A stretch of DNA of 64,000 nucleotides. It comes from WRDF01 sp031552235 (GTDB lineage: Bacteria; Bacteroidota; Bacteroidia; Bacteroidales; Rikenellaceae). The stretch covers positions 51,658 to 115,657 of the forward strand of contig JAVBMR010000010.1 of assembly GCA_031552235.1 (NCBI GenBank). Direction: 5' to 3'. Positions 17,977 to 26,184 of this stretch are shown here, one piece after another. The notes beneath the pieces are model-generated. The model was not told where the DNA came from and ran no database searches. It worked only from the letters and a program-made list of their open reading frames with translations. Both the position numbers and the translations under genes were made by a program. Every line of letters starts with the position of its first letter. The stretch's first letter is position 1.

Positions 17977-18014
17977 AAATCGAACGCCCTCCCGATCGGG
18001 AGGGCGTTCGATTT
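17977..18014. terminator. Bidirectional intrinsic terminator
   Basis: A perfect 38-bp palindrome with CGAACGCCCTCCC arms around GATC, A-rich on the left and T-rich on the right. It separates the convergent fimbrial operon and the GH115 gene and can serve both. Confidence 0.9.
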
Positions 18015-18057
18015 TCAGGTGCCGGTTCTTCGGCAAAGGCCGCCGCTTCGCAAGCGC

Positions 18058-20142
18058 CTATTTATCCAGTTCGCCGAGGCGCCTGCGCATATTGTCCAAC
18101 TTGTTTCTGAACCCGAACAGCCTGTCGCCGGCATACCATTTCTCGAAGCGGCCTTCCTGCGTTTCGTAGAGCGCCCTTTGCGCCTTTTCGAGGTAATCTA
18201 TCGCCTGGCGCAGGTTATCGCGGCACAACTCCTTGTCCGCCTGCCCCTTGTATGCGGTCACGTAATGGAACATGGAATAGTTGAGATACTCCATATAGCG
18301 CGCGTAGGCATAGAGGTTGTCGCGGAAGAATTTGCGGTTTTCGGCAGGGAGGCGCTTCATCATATCTTCGCACCTGTCGGCAACCGCCTTGAATCTCGGG
18401 GCCGTCATCGCCGTGCCTTTCAGCAGGGAATCGACCTGGTTGTCGAACCCGAGGCGGAACGAACGCCCCGGCACACGCTCGTAGCCTATGTCGCCGAGAG
18501 GTGATGGCTTGAAGTTCCAGAACGTGCCGTTTATAATGTCCATGGCCCTGCCATAGCGCAAGTCCTGAAAAATGTACTGGCGGTCGATGCCCGGGAAATC
18601 GGACGGTTTGGGCAGCCAATAAGCATAGAAATAATCATGGTACAGCTGCGCGACCTCTTTCGCGTTTTTGCTTCCGAAATATTGTGCGCAGTAGTCGAGC
18701 ATGAATTTGTCGGTGTCGTAAGCGCTGTAATCCCACATCATCCTGGCGTTGGCCGACATCGAGAGGACGAATTCGCGGACGTTGCCTGCATTGACCACCG
18801 AGAACTGGAGCGGGGCCTTGCTGTTGACATAGCGGTAGTTGGCCTCCATCTTCCACGGCCCCTCGGCGGGTGCAAGGTGCGCCCCGGTCGATGTGAACTG
18901 CAGGTTCATGTAGTAGCCCAGCTTCACCCGGCGACTGGTGTCGAAGTTTACCACGTCGTCGTTGGGATAGTGGTCGCGACGCGCCGCAACATAGGTCCAA
19001 AGCATGTTATCCCCGGCCGGAGGATCGAGATAACCGGCGGACAAAAGGTCGGACAGCTCGTCATAGAACGTCATGCGCACGTATGGGTCGGGATCGCCCG
19101 TGGCCTCTTTTATCATGTCGAGCTGTACGCGGATCATCTTATTGATGACATCCGCACGCTCCTTGTCGGTCTTGGGAGCGTCGGAAAATGCGGCCCAATA
19201 CGGCTGGTCGCCTGCGCCGCGAAACGATATCTGCCATAGGTTTTCGACACCCGAATCCATCACAGCCCTGATGCTGTAGCTCCAGAAATCCTTGAGGCTC
19301 CGCAGGTCGTGTATCGACAGTTTCGGGGGCTCCATGCCGCGCACCTTTGTCCAGTACTCGCCCCATTGGCCCAGACTGCTATTCAAAGCGATATGGTGGT
19401 GCGAGGTCAGCACGAGGCCGTATTTATGGAGCAGCATCGAGTTTTCATTGAGCTTGCAATCCGGGTATGACACCATGCGGTCCAACTCCACGGTATTGAG
19501 TTTCAGGCGGAGCATCGCCTCCAGCCAAAGCTCGTTGTTTTCCCACGAGAGCGCCCTCCAGGGCGTGAACAGGTCGGTGTCGTTGGGGAACCACGCACGG
19601 TAGCGCACCTGCGGCGATTTCCTGAAATAGTCGTAGTCCGCGCCCACTTTTACCGTCTTTTTATACTGCGGCTCCCACGAGCAGTAGAACCACAGCGGCG
19701 GCACGCCGAGTATATCCTCGCTGAAAGAGTATATCGCATAGATAGTCCCGCGCATATCCTTGCCGTACAGATAGATGCGGTTATTAGGCACGTCGGCGTA
19801 GACCCTGTGCGACTCGAAGCCGTCGAGCGGACGGAGGTCTGCGAGATCCACAATCGGGCGCTCCAGCGAACCGTTAACCACCACTATTTCAATGCCCTGC
19901 CTGCCATCAGTGCTGTTAACCACAGTCGGCGTCCACCGCATAACTTTCTGGAAATCCTTGCACAGCGTTTCAACGGCGAGCTTCACGGGGGCTTCCTCGC
20001 CCTCGGCCACCACGATACGGAAGTTGTCTTTTTTAAGCGTCAGCGCCGCAGGCCTGGCGGAAGCGCTGAAAACAGCGGAAAGCCCTGCCAATATGGCCGC
20101 AAAAGAGTATCGAAAAATCGTTCTGGTCATTTTATTATTCAT
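18058..20142 (-). CDS. Glycoside hydrolase family 115 (alpha-glucuronidase)
   Basis: A 694-residue exported enzyme. GH115 enzymes release glucuronic or 4-O-methylglucuronic acid side chains from glucuronoxylan or arabinogalactan. The N-terminus has a signal peptide (to about residue 29), then an ancillary alpha/beta domain, then the barrel, recognised by GTIYAIYSFSEDILGVPPLWFY, YRAWFPNDTDLFTPW, LNTVELDRMVSYP and LTSHHHIALN. The protein ends after the helical third domain, so it is shorter than many GH115 members, which carry a further C-terminal beta domain. An alternative start is Met 5. It stands alone, without SusC/SusD genes beside it. Confidence 0.85.
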   Translation of the reverse strand: MNNKMTRTIFRYSFAAILAGLSAVFSASARPAALTLKKDNFRIVVAEGEEAPVKLAVETLCKDFQKVMRWTPTVVNSTDGRQGIEIVVVNGSLERPIVDLADLRPLDGFESHRVYADVPNNRIYLYGKDMRGTIYAIYSFSEDILGVPPLWFYCSWEPQYKKTVKVGADYDYFRKSPQVRYRAWFPNDTDLFTPWRALSWENNELWLEAMLRLKLNTVELDRMVSYPDCKLNENSMLLHKYGLVLTSHHHIALNSSLGQWGEYWTKVRGMEPPKLSIHDLRSLKDFWSYSIRAVMDSGVENLWQISFRGAGDQPYWAAFSDAPKTDKERADVINKMIRVQLDMIKEATGDPDPYVRMTFYDELSDLLSAGYLDPPAGDNMLWTYVAARRDHYPNDDVVNFDTSRRVKLGYYMNLQFTSTGAHLAPAEGPWKMEANYRYVNSKAPLQFSVVNAGNVREFVLSMSANARMMWDYSAYDTDKFMLDYCAQYFGSKNAKEVAQLYHDYFYAYWLPKPSDFPGIDRQYIFQDLRYGRAMDIINGTFWNFKPSPLGDIGYERVPGRSFRLGFDNQVDSLLKGTAMTAPRFKAVADRCEDMMKRLPAENRKFFRDNLYAYARYMEYLNYSMFHYVTAYKGQADKELCRDNLRQAIDYLEKAQRALYETQEGRFEKWYAGDRLFGFRNKLDNMRRRLGELDK

Positions 20143-20296
20143 TTAGTATCGTCAAATTATCAACAATGTAAGAATTATTTATTTGTTATTTTGAATATAA
20201 TCCATATTTCCGTAAATTGCGATGTTTTGCCCGGAGCAAAACTTTTGAAACACAAAGCAACACCCTGACTTTAATCTAATAACATAAATTTTAAAC

Positions 20297-21181
20297 ATGA
20301 GTAAACCGTTGAAGATCGTTGTGTTGGCGAAACAGGTTCCCGATACCCGCAATGTGGGTAAGGACGCCATGAAAGCCGACGGAACTGTGAACCGTGCCGC
20401 ATTGCCGGCAATTTTCAACCCCGAAGACCTGAACGCCCTCGAACAGGCGCTGATCCTTAAAGACATGCGCGAGGGAAGTACCGTACAGGTACTGACCATG
20501 GGCCCTCCCCGCGCCGCCGACATCCTTCGCGACGCCATGTTCCGCGGGGCCGATGGGGGTATCCTCCTGACTGACCGCAAGTTCGCAGGCGCCGACACGC
20601 TGGCTACGTCTTACGCCCTATCGCGTGCCCTGCTGAAGATCAAGCCCGATATCATCGTCGCAGGCCGCCAGGCTATCGACGGCGACACGGCGCAGGTAGG
20701 CCCCCAGGTAGCCGAGAAACTCGGAATCCCGCAGGTAACATACGCCGAAGAGATCGTGTCGCTGAGCGCGGACAACAAGCAAATCGTCATCAAACGCCGC
20801 CTCGACCACGGTGTGGAGGTAGTTTCGGCTCCGCTCCCCTCGGTCATCACGGTTAACGGTTCGGCCGACGAATGCCGCCCGCAGCACGCCAAGAGGGTAA
20901 TGAAGTTCAAAAACGCCCGCACATCGAGCGAACTCCAGGAGGCCGACAGCGACTACCTGAACACACAGTGCGCATGCAAAGACTACCTTAATATACAGGA
21001 GTGGAGCGTGGCAGATGTGGACGCCGAGGATAACGAACTCGGGCTCGCAGGCTCGCCGACCAAGGTAAAGACCATCGAGAACGTGGTCTTCCAGGCCAAG
21101 GAAGCCAAACAGCTCACGGCTGCCGACGCCGACATCAACGAACTTATGGTGGAACTTATCGCGAGCCATACGCTCGGTTAA
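20297..21181 (+). CDS. etfB: Electron transfer flavoprotein subunit beta
   Basis: Beta subunit of EtfAB (294 aa), which binds a flavin or AMP and links an acyl-CoA dehydrogenase to other carriers. The family signatures are IVVLAKQVPDTRNV at the N-terminus, VLTMGPPRAADILRDAM, LTDRKFAGADTLATSYAL and AGRQAIDGDTAQVGPQVAE. The MGPP and DR-FAGADT-ATS motifs resemble those of electron-bifurcating EtfB more than those of the mitochondrial type; this is from memory and needs an alignment. It is followed after 79 bases by etfA and further on by an acyl-CoA dehydrogenase, the natural electron donor. Confidence 0.94.
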   Translation: MSKPLKIVVLAKQVPDTRNVGKDAMKADGTVNRAALPAIFNPEDLNALEQALILKDMREGSTVQVLTMGPPRAADILRDAMFRGADGGILLTDRKFAGADTLATSYALSRALLKIKPDIIVAGRQAIDGDTAQVGPQVAEKLGIPQVTYAEEIVSLSADNKQIVIKRRLDHGVEVVSAPLPSVITVNGSADECRPQHAKRVMKFKNARTSSELQEADSDYLNTQCACKDYLNIQEWSVADVDAEDNELGLAGSPTKVKTIENVVFQAKEAKQLTAADADINELMVELIASHTLG

Positions 21182-21260
21182 TCATTTTCGGAAACCGGAA
21201 TGACAGTGCCCGACCGGGCGTTGACGCAGGATGGACGGAAAACGAAAACAAAGAAAAAAG

Positions 21261-22280
21261 ATGAACAATATATTCGTATACTGTGAGACGGAGGGCGGCA
21301 AGATAGCCGACGTAAGCCTCGAACTCATGACAAAAGGCCGCGAACTGGCCGACACGCTCAAATGCGAGCTGGAGGCGGTCGTGATAGGCCACAACCTCAA
21401 AGGCATCGATAAGGAACTCGCCAAATACGGCGCCGACCGCATCTGGATCGCCGACGACAAGGAACTCGACCCATACCGCACGCTTCCGCACAACGCGATA
21501 CTTTGCGGCCTGTTCAATGAAGAAAAACCGCAGATCGCCCTCATGGGCGCCACGCCCATCGGCCGCGACCTCGGCCCCAGGGTGTCTTCGGCGCTGCACA
21601 GCGGCCTCACGGCCGACTGCACCAGCCTGGTGATCGGCGGACACAAGGACGCTAAATCGGGCAAGGAGTACGAAGGACTGCTCTACCAGATCCGCCCGGC
21701 TTTCGGCGGTAACATCATCGCCACCATCATCAACCCCGACTGCCGCCCCCAGATGGCGACCGTGCGCGAGGGCGTGATGAAGAAGGAAGAGGCTGCCAAA
21801 CCCGGCAAGGGCGAGCTGAAGGTGATCGACTGGAAGAAATATGTGAACGACGCCGACTTCGCGGTTAAGATTATCGAGCGCCACATGGAAGAGCGCAAGA
21901 TCAACATCAAAGGCGCCCCCATCATCATCGCAGGCGGCTACGGCATGGGGTCGAAGGACGGCTTCAAACAGCTCTTCGAACTTGCCGACGTGATTGGCGG
22001 CGAAGTGGGCGCATCGCGCGCCGCTGTGGACGCGGGTTTCGCCGACCACGCGCGACAGATCGGCCAGACAGGGGTTACGGTACGTCCGAAACTCTACATC
22101 GCCTGCGGCATCTCGGGACAGATCCAGCACACGGCCGGTATGGACGGGGCTTCGATGATCATCTCGATCAACACCGACCCCGAAGCGCCGATCAACAAGA
22201 TTGCCGACTACGCCATCACAGGCGACGTGAACGACGTGATAGGCAAGATGATAAAGTACTACAAGCAGAACAGCAAGTAG
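21261..22280 (+). CDS. etfA: Electron transfer flavoprotein subunit alpha
   Basis: Alpha subunit of EtfAB (339 aa). The start at 21261 (MNNIFVYCETEGG) fits the family; a frame reaching back to 21231 adds only a Lys/Arg-rich stretch. The C-terminal FAD domain is recognised by IIIAGGYGMGSKDGFKQLFELAD, VGASRAAVDAGF, the QIGQTGVTVRPKLYIACGISGQIQH core and INTDPEAPINKIADYAI. Its stop is directly followed by the YcxB-like gene, so the four genes etfB-etfA-YcxB-acd form one operon. Confidence 0.95.
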   Translation: MNNIFVYCETEGGKIADVSLELMTKGRELADTLKCELEAVVIGHNLKGIDKELAKYGADRIWIADDKELDPYRTLPHNAILCGLFNEEKPQIALMGATPIGRDLGPRVSSALHSGLTADCTSLVIGGHKDAKSGKEYEGLLYQIRPAFGGNIIATIINPDCRPQMATVREGVMKKEEAAKPGKGELKVIDWKKYVNDADFAVKIIERHMEERKINIKGAPIIIAGGYGMGSKDGFKQLFELADVIGGEVGASRAAVDAGFADHARQIGQTGVTVRPKLYIACGISGQIQHTAGMDGASMIISINTDPEAPINKIADYAITGDVNDVIGKMIKYYKQNSK

Positions 22281-22283
22281 GTG

Positions 22284-22826
22284 ATGACAGTGCAGTACGA
22301 CATAACGGTGGATGACATCCTTGCTTTCCAAAAGGACTACCTCTCTTCGAACCGGCAGTTCAAAAGGCAGATCGCACGGATCAGGCTTCTTGGTTTCGCG
22401 TGGGGTGTATTATTCGTGATAACCGCAGCCGGAATGTTATTGCAAGGCCTGTCGTTAGCGAGCCCCAGATTTATACTTATGGCAACCGTGGGAACAGCGA
22501 TACTCTTGCTATGCCTTTTCAGCGACAAATATACGACGGGGAAAGTGATGAAAAATGCCAGTCGGCTATATGCCCTGCCCGAAAACGCCGGCCACTTGGG
22601 CGATAAGGAAATGATGCTCGGCGATGAAGGCATAACGGTCAGTGACAAACGCTCTGAATGCAAATTCTGCTGGGATTATATCATAAGGGTAAATGAAACA
22701 CCGGAACACTTTATAGTATATGTCACAGGTCTTACCGCCCACGTCATTCCGAAACGCGGCCTGATAGGCGAAGATGCTGCCGCACTAAAAGAGCTGTTCA
22801 ATAAACACGTAACACCGAAAAAATAA
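22284..22826 (+). CDS. YcxB-like membrane protein
   Basis: A 180-residue protein with two adjacent transmembrane segments (about residues 37-78) between an N-terminal beta region and a C-terminal domain containing EGITVSDKRSECKFCWDYIIRVNETPEHFIVYV and HVIPKRGL. This layout is that of the YcxB family (function unknown, PH-like C-terminal fold). A GTG at 22281 directly abuts the etfA stop; I prefer the ATG next to it. It lies inside the etf-acd operon, 14 bases before the dehydrogenase. Its codon use is more AT-rich than that of its neighbours, which suggests insertion into an older operon. Confidence 0.75.
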   Translation: MTVQYDITVDDILAFQKDYLSSNRQFKRQIARIRLLGFAWGVLFVITAAGMLLQGLSLASPRFILMATVGTAILLLCLFSDKYTTGKVMKNASRLYALPENAGHLGDKEMMLGDEGITVSDKRSECKFCWDYIIRVNETPEHFIVYVTGLTAHVIPKRGLIGEDAAALKELFNKHVTPKK

Positions 22827-22840
22827 AAAACAACCAAAAT

Positions 22841-24571
22841 ATGGCTAACTTTTTTTCAGACAACAAAGACCTCCAGTACCACCTCACGCATCCGCTGATG
22901 CGCAAGATCGTGGAACTGAAGGAAAAAGGATTCCAGGACAAGGACAACTACGACTATGCCCCGGCCGATTTCGAGGACGCTATGGACTCGTACCGCCGTG
23001 TGCTCGACATCATGGGCGGCATCTGCGGCGACGTTATCGCCGTTCACGCCGAGGGCGTCGACCACGAAGGCCCCACGGTGGTGAACGACCGTGTGGTGTA
23101 TGCCCCCGGAACACAGCAAAATATCGACGCCCTCGTTAAAGCGGGCCTCATGGGCCTCACCCTGCCCCGCAAGTACGAAGGACTCAACTTCCCGCTCGTG
23201 ACTTTCGTGATGACCAATGAAATGGTCGCTCGCGGCGACATGGGATTTGAGAACATCTGGGGCTTGCAGGACTGCGCCGAAACCCTCAACGAGTTCGCCT
23301 CGGAGGAGATCAAACAGGAGTTCCTGACCCGCGTGTCGCGCGGCGAAACCTGCGCGATGGACCTCACCGAGCCGGACGCAGGTTCCGACCTTCAGGCCGT
23401 GATGCTCAAGGCGACTTGGGACGAAGGCAAACAGACTTGGCTCCTGAACGGCGTTAAGCGCTTCATCACCAACGGCGACGGCGAAATATCGCTCGTACTC
23501 GCACGTTCGGAAGAGGGCACAAAAGACGCACGCGGACTCTCGATGTTCGTCTACGACAAGAATAGCGGGGCCACCAAAGTCCGCCGCATCGAGAACAAGA
23601 TGGGTATCAAAGGTTCGCCTACGTGCGAGCTTGTGTTTACCAACGCGCCGGCCAAACTGGTAGGCGACCGCAAGATGGGGCTTATCAAATATGTGATGTC
23701 GCTGATGAACGCCGCCCGTCTGGGTATCGGCGCACAGGCCGTCGGCCTCAGCGAAGCCGCTTACCGTGAGGCGCTTAAATACGCGCACGAGCGTGAGCAG
23801 TTCGGCAAACCCATCATCGAATTCCCGGCCGTGTTCGAAATCCTCAGCAACATGAAAGCCAAACTCCAGGGATCGCGCGCGTTGCTCTACGAAACCACGC
23901 GTTTTGTTGAGATATACAAATCGTACACCCACTGGAGCCACGACCGCAAGCTCGAACCGGAAGAACGCAACGAGATGAAAGAGTACAACAAACTCGCCGA
24001 TGCGTTCACTCCCATGCAGAAGCTGATGACCAGCGAGTACTGCAACCAGATGGCTTACGACGCCATGCAGATACTCGGCGGCTCGGGTTACATGAAAGAC
24101 TACCCCGTGGAGCGCCTCTACCGCGACGCGCGCATCACCAATATCTACGAAGGCACGTCGCAGCTTCAGGTCGTAGCGGCCATCCGCCACGTGACCACCG
24201 GCACCTACGCCGCCAAGATCAAGGAATACGAAGCCGAAGCGGCTTATCCGGCAGACCTGGCGTCTGTTGCGAAACAGCTCGTGGAACTCCGCGAAGACTA
24301 CGAGGCATGCGTTGAACGCGTAGTTGCCGGCGATGCCGAGCAGATCGACTTCCACGCCCGCCGCATGGTCGAAATGGCAGCCCACATCATCATCACCCAC
24401 CTGCTGCTCAAGCAGGCCGCCGATCAGGATGACTACCGCCGCAGCGCGCAGGTATACGCAAAAACAGCCTATGCTAAATGCAAGGAAGCCAAAGCGTACA
24501 TCTTCAACTCTGCCGCCGAAGAGATCGACCTGTTCAAGGCCGTACTCGACGAGAACGTGGAGAACCTCTAA
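22841..24571 (+). CDS. Acyl-CoA dehydrogenase (long Bacteroidetes form)
   Basis: FAD enzyme of 576 aa that oxidises acyl-CoA thioesters and gives electrons to EtfAB encoded just upstream. N-terminal and middle acyl-CoA dehydrogenase domains are marked by GLMGLTLPRKYEGL, AMDLTEPDAGSDLQAV, NGVKRFITNGDGE and KMGIKGSPTCELVF; the C-terminal helical domain has REQFGKPIIEFPAV, MQILGGSGYMKDYPVERLYRD and IYEGTSQLQ, whose Glu is the usual catalytic base. About 190 further residues follow the core, as in the larger (about 570 aa) members of the family. Substrate chain length cannot be read from sequence. A 22-bp tandem repeat starts at its stop codon. Confidence 0.93.
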   Translation: MANFFSDNKDLQYHLTHPLMRKIVELKEKGFQDKDNYDYAPADFEDAMDSYRRVLDIMGGICGDVIAVHAEGVDHEGPTVVNDRVVYAPGTQQNIDALVKAGLMGLTLPRKYEGLNFPLVTFVMTNEMVARGDMGFENIWGLQDCAETLNEFASEEIKQEFLTRVSRGETCAMDLTEPDAGSDLQAVMLKATWDEGKQTWLLNGVKRFITNGDGEISLVLARSEEGTKDARGLSMFVYDKNSGATKVRRIENKMGIKGSPTCELVFTNAPAKLVGDRKMGLIKYVMSLMNAARLGIGAQAVGLSEAAYREALKYAHEREQFGKPIIEFPAVFEILSNMKAKLQGSRALLYETTRFVEIYKSYTHWSHDRKLEPEERNEMKEYNKLADAFTPMQKLMTSEYCNQMAYDAMQILGGSGYMKDYPVERLYRDARITNIYEGTSQLQVVAAIRHVTTGTYAAKIKEYEAEAAYPADLASVAKQLVELREDYEACVERVVAGDAEQIDFHARRMVEMAAHIIITHLLLKQAADQDDYRRSAQVYAKTAYAKCKEAKAYIFNSAAEEIDLFKAVLDENVENL

Positions 24572-24622
24572 GGCAATCCTGAAGAATCTCTAACGCAATC
24601 GAGGAGAACCTATAACGCAATC
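24559..24622 (+). repeat. 22-bp tandem repeat, three copies, over the acyl-CoA dehydrogenase stop
   Basis: Three 20-nt units at 24559-24578, 24581-24600 and 24603-24622, each separated by 2 nt, share the core GA..CT.TAA.GCAATC. Units differ at two to five positions. The first unit contains the last codons and the TAA stop of the dehydrogenase gene, so the repeat arose by duplicating the gene end. Each unit keeps a TAA. Confidence 0.85.
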
Positions 24623-24635
24623 GCACCTGCGAACC

Positions 24636-24665
24636 AAAAAGCCCGGGATCTCCCGGGCTTTTTTT
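24636..24665. terminator. Intrinsic terminator of the etf-acd operon
   Basis: AAAAAGCCCGGGA and TCCCGGGCTTTTT arms with a 2-4 nt loop and a T run; a strong hairpin 65 bases after the operon end. Confidence 0.92.
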
Positions 24666-24756
24666 ATAGTGCACTCTATCGTGCTCTGTCCTGCCTTATT
24701 ATGCATCGAAACCGGAATTAATTCGTTATATTAGCATATTAATCCAAACCGGACAC

Positions 24757-26079
24757 ATGAAGAAGCTACTCTATTTGTTATTGCTGCTGGTATTGCCTGC
24801 GATTTCATATTCACAACAATATTTTCCCAAAGCGGTTTTGGCTGCCGACCTTGACACCATATATCTGCATCTTAGGGAGATACATCCGGACATGCTCACA
24901 TTTATATCCAAAAAGGATTTCGAGAAAGAATTCGACAATACTAAAACCTCACTGCCGGATTCATTGACAAGGCTTGGGTTTTATCGGTATGCCGCGCATG
25001 TGATGGCGCTCGTGAAAGACTGCCACACTCATATAAAATATCCGCTCGACGAGTTCTATCGTCTGAATCCTTGGATCTTTCCGGCAAATGTCAGAATCGA
25101 CGACAAGGATTCTACACTCATTGTTCGTGCATCCCGCTATCCGGAACTTGTAAACTCCACTATCTTAAGCATAAACGGCAGGAGCGCCGAAAGCATCGCG
25201 AGGGAACTGCTTAGTTACGCGCCGGCGGAAACGCCGGGATTGAGAGCGAATAATATTTCAAATTCGTTTCAGTATCTGTTCTATTTCATCGACAGTTCCG
25301 AAGTATATGATATAGAGTATATGGTTGACGGGCAGGTGTGTCGACAAAGTTTCAATGCAGACAAAGTCAACAGGCAGCCCCAGGCCGGCGGCAATAGTAA
25401 TGATGGCAAGAAAAACGATCCGAGCAAGAATTTCTCATTTTCAAAATTAAATCCTCAAACAGTCCTGTTTACAATGCGGCGTTTCGATATAACGAATGGC
25501 TACTACCAGTCTTTTACCGACTCACTTTTCGCGTTTATAAAGGAGGAGAAGATCGAAAATCTGATAATAGACATTCGCGACAATCCCGGCGGCGATGATG
25601 CAGCGATTCCATTACTCAACTACATATGCCCTGTGAATTATCACCTCACAAGCAGGGTGGAGTTTTACAGAACGCCGTTAGTAAAAAGGTATGGCATTGA
25701 AGGTGATGACCATGGCCATCTCAAGATAAGGATAAAAAAACTAAAGCCATTCTGTTTTTCCAAAAGGTTCAAAGGCAACGTCTTTGTCCTCACCAACAGA
25801 GGCTCGGCATCTGCCAGCGGGCCGTTCGCTCATACCATAAAGTACTACAAATTGGGGAAGATCGTGGGCGAGAAAACAGGCGGATGCCCCAGTTCGTTCG
25901 GCGACAGCAGACCTTTCACACTCCCCCATACCAATATGAGGTTTAATGTGGCATTTAAAGAATTCTTTCCCGCCGGCGGCAAAAGGCTGTTCGAGAGCAT
26001 AATCCCCGACTACGAAGTCCCGTCGGAACAGGCGCTCGACAAGGCATTGGAGATAATAGAAGCGAAAAAGAAAAAGTAA
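24757..26079 (+). CDS. S41-family (C-terminal-processing type) peptidase, exported
   Basis: A 440-residue protein with a signal peptide (about 1-19, ending SYSQ) and an S41 serine-protease domain in the C-terminal half. The strand IIDIRDNPGGDDAA and the nucleophile region NRGSASASGPFAHTIKYYKLGKIVGEKTGG are those of S41 peptidases (catalytic Ser in GSAS, Lys in the following helix region). The N-terminal half is a helical domain with VKDCHTHIKYPL. No PDZ domain is evident. It is a single gene. Its codons are noticeably more AT-rich than those of the flanking genes, a hint of different ancestry. Substrate unknown. Confidence 0.85.
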   Translation: MKKLLYLLLLLVLPAISYSQQYFPKAVLAADLDTIYLHLREIHPDMLTFISKKDFEKEFDNTKTSLPDSLTRLGFYRYAAHVMALVKDCHTHIKYPLDEFYRLNPWIFPANVRIDDKDSTLIVRASRYPELVNSTILSINGRSAESIARELLSYAPAETPGLRANNISNSFQYLFYFIDSSEVYDIEYMVDGQVCRQSFNADKVNRQPQAGGNSNDGKKNDPSKNFSFSKLNPQTVLFTMRRFDITNGYYQSFTDSLFAFIKEEKIENLIIDIRDNPGGDDAAIPLLNYICPVNYHLTSRVEFYRTPLVKRYGIEGDDHGHLKIRIKKLKPFCFSKRFKGNVFVLTNRGSASASGPFAHTIKYYKLGKIVGEKTGGCPSSFGDSRPFTLPHTNMRFNVAFKEFFPAGGKRLFESIIPDYEVPSEQALDKALEIIEAKKKK

Positions 26080-26184
26080 CGCGACCCGTAGGTCGTGTTT
26101 TGAGGCCCGGAGCAATGCTACCGGAGTTTCGCGAAGGACAGCTAAGGTTCCTACTGTTACATAACTGCCTGCTTGCTTGCCTGC

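Noticed and set aside
22856..24400. 514-codon ORF opposite the acyl-CoA dehydrogenase
   Set aside because: Antisense shadow; composition dominated by His, Phe and Val.
26080..26184. Possible gene or RNA between the S41 peptidase and GT4 genes
   Set aside because: Only a short stretch with a TGCTTGCT-type tetranucleotide run; no ORF or hairpin of note.
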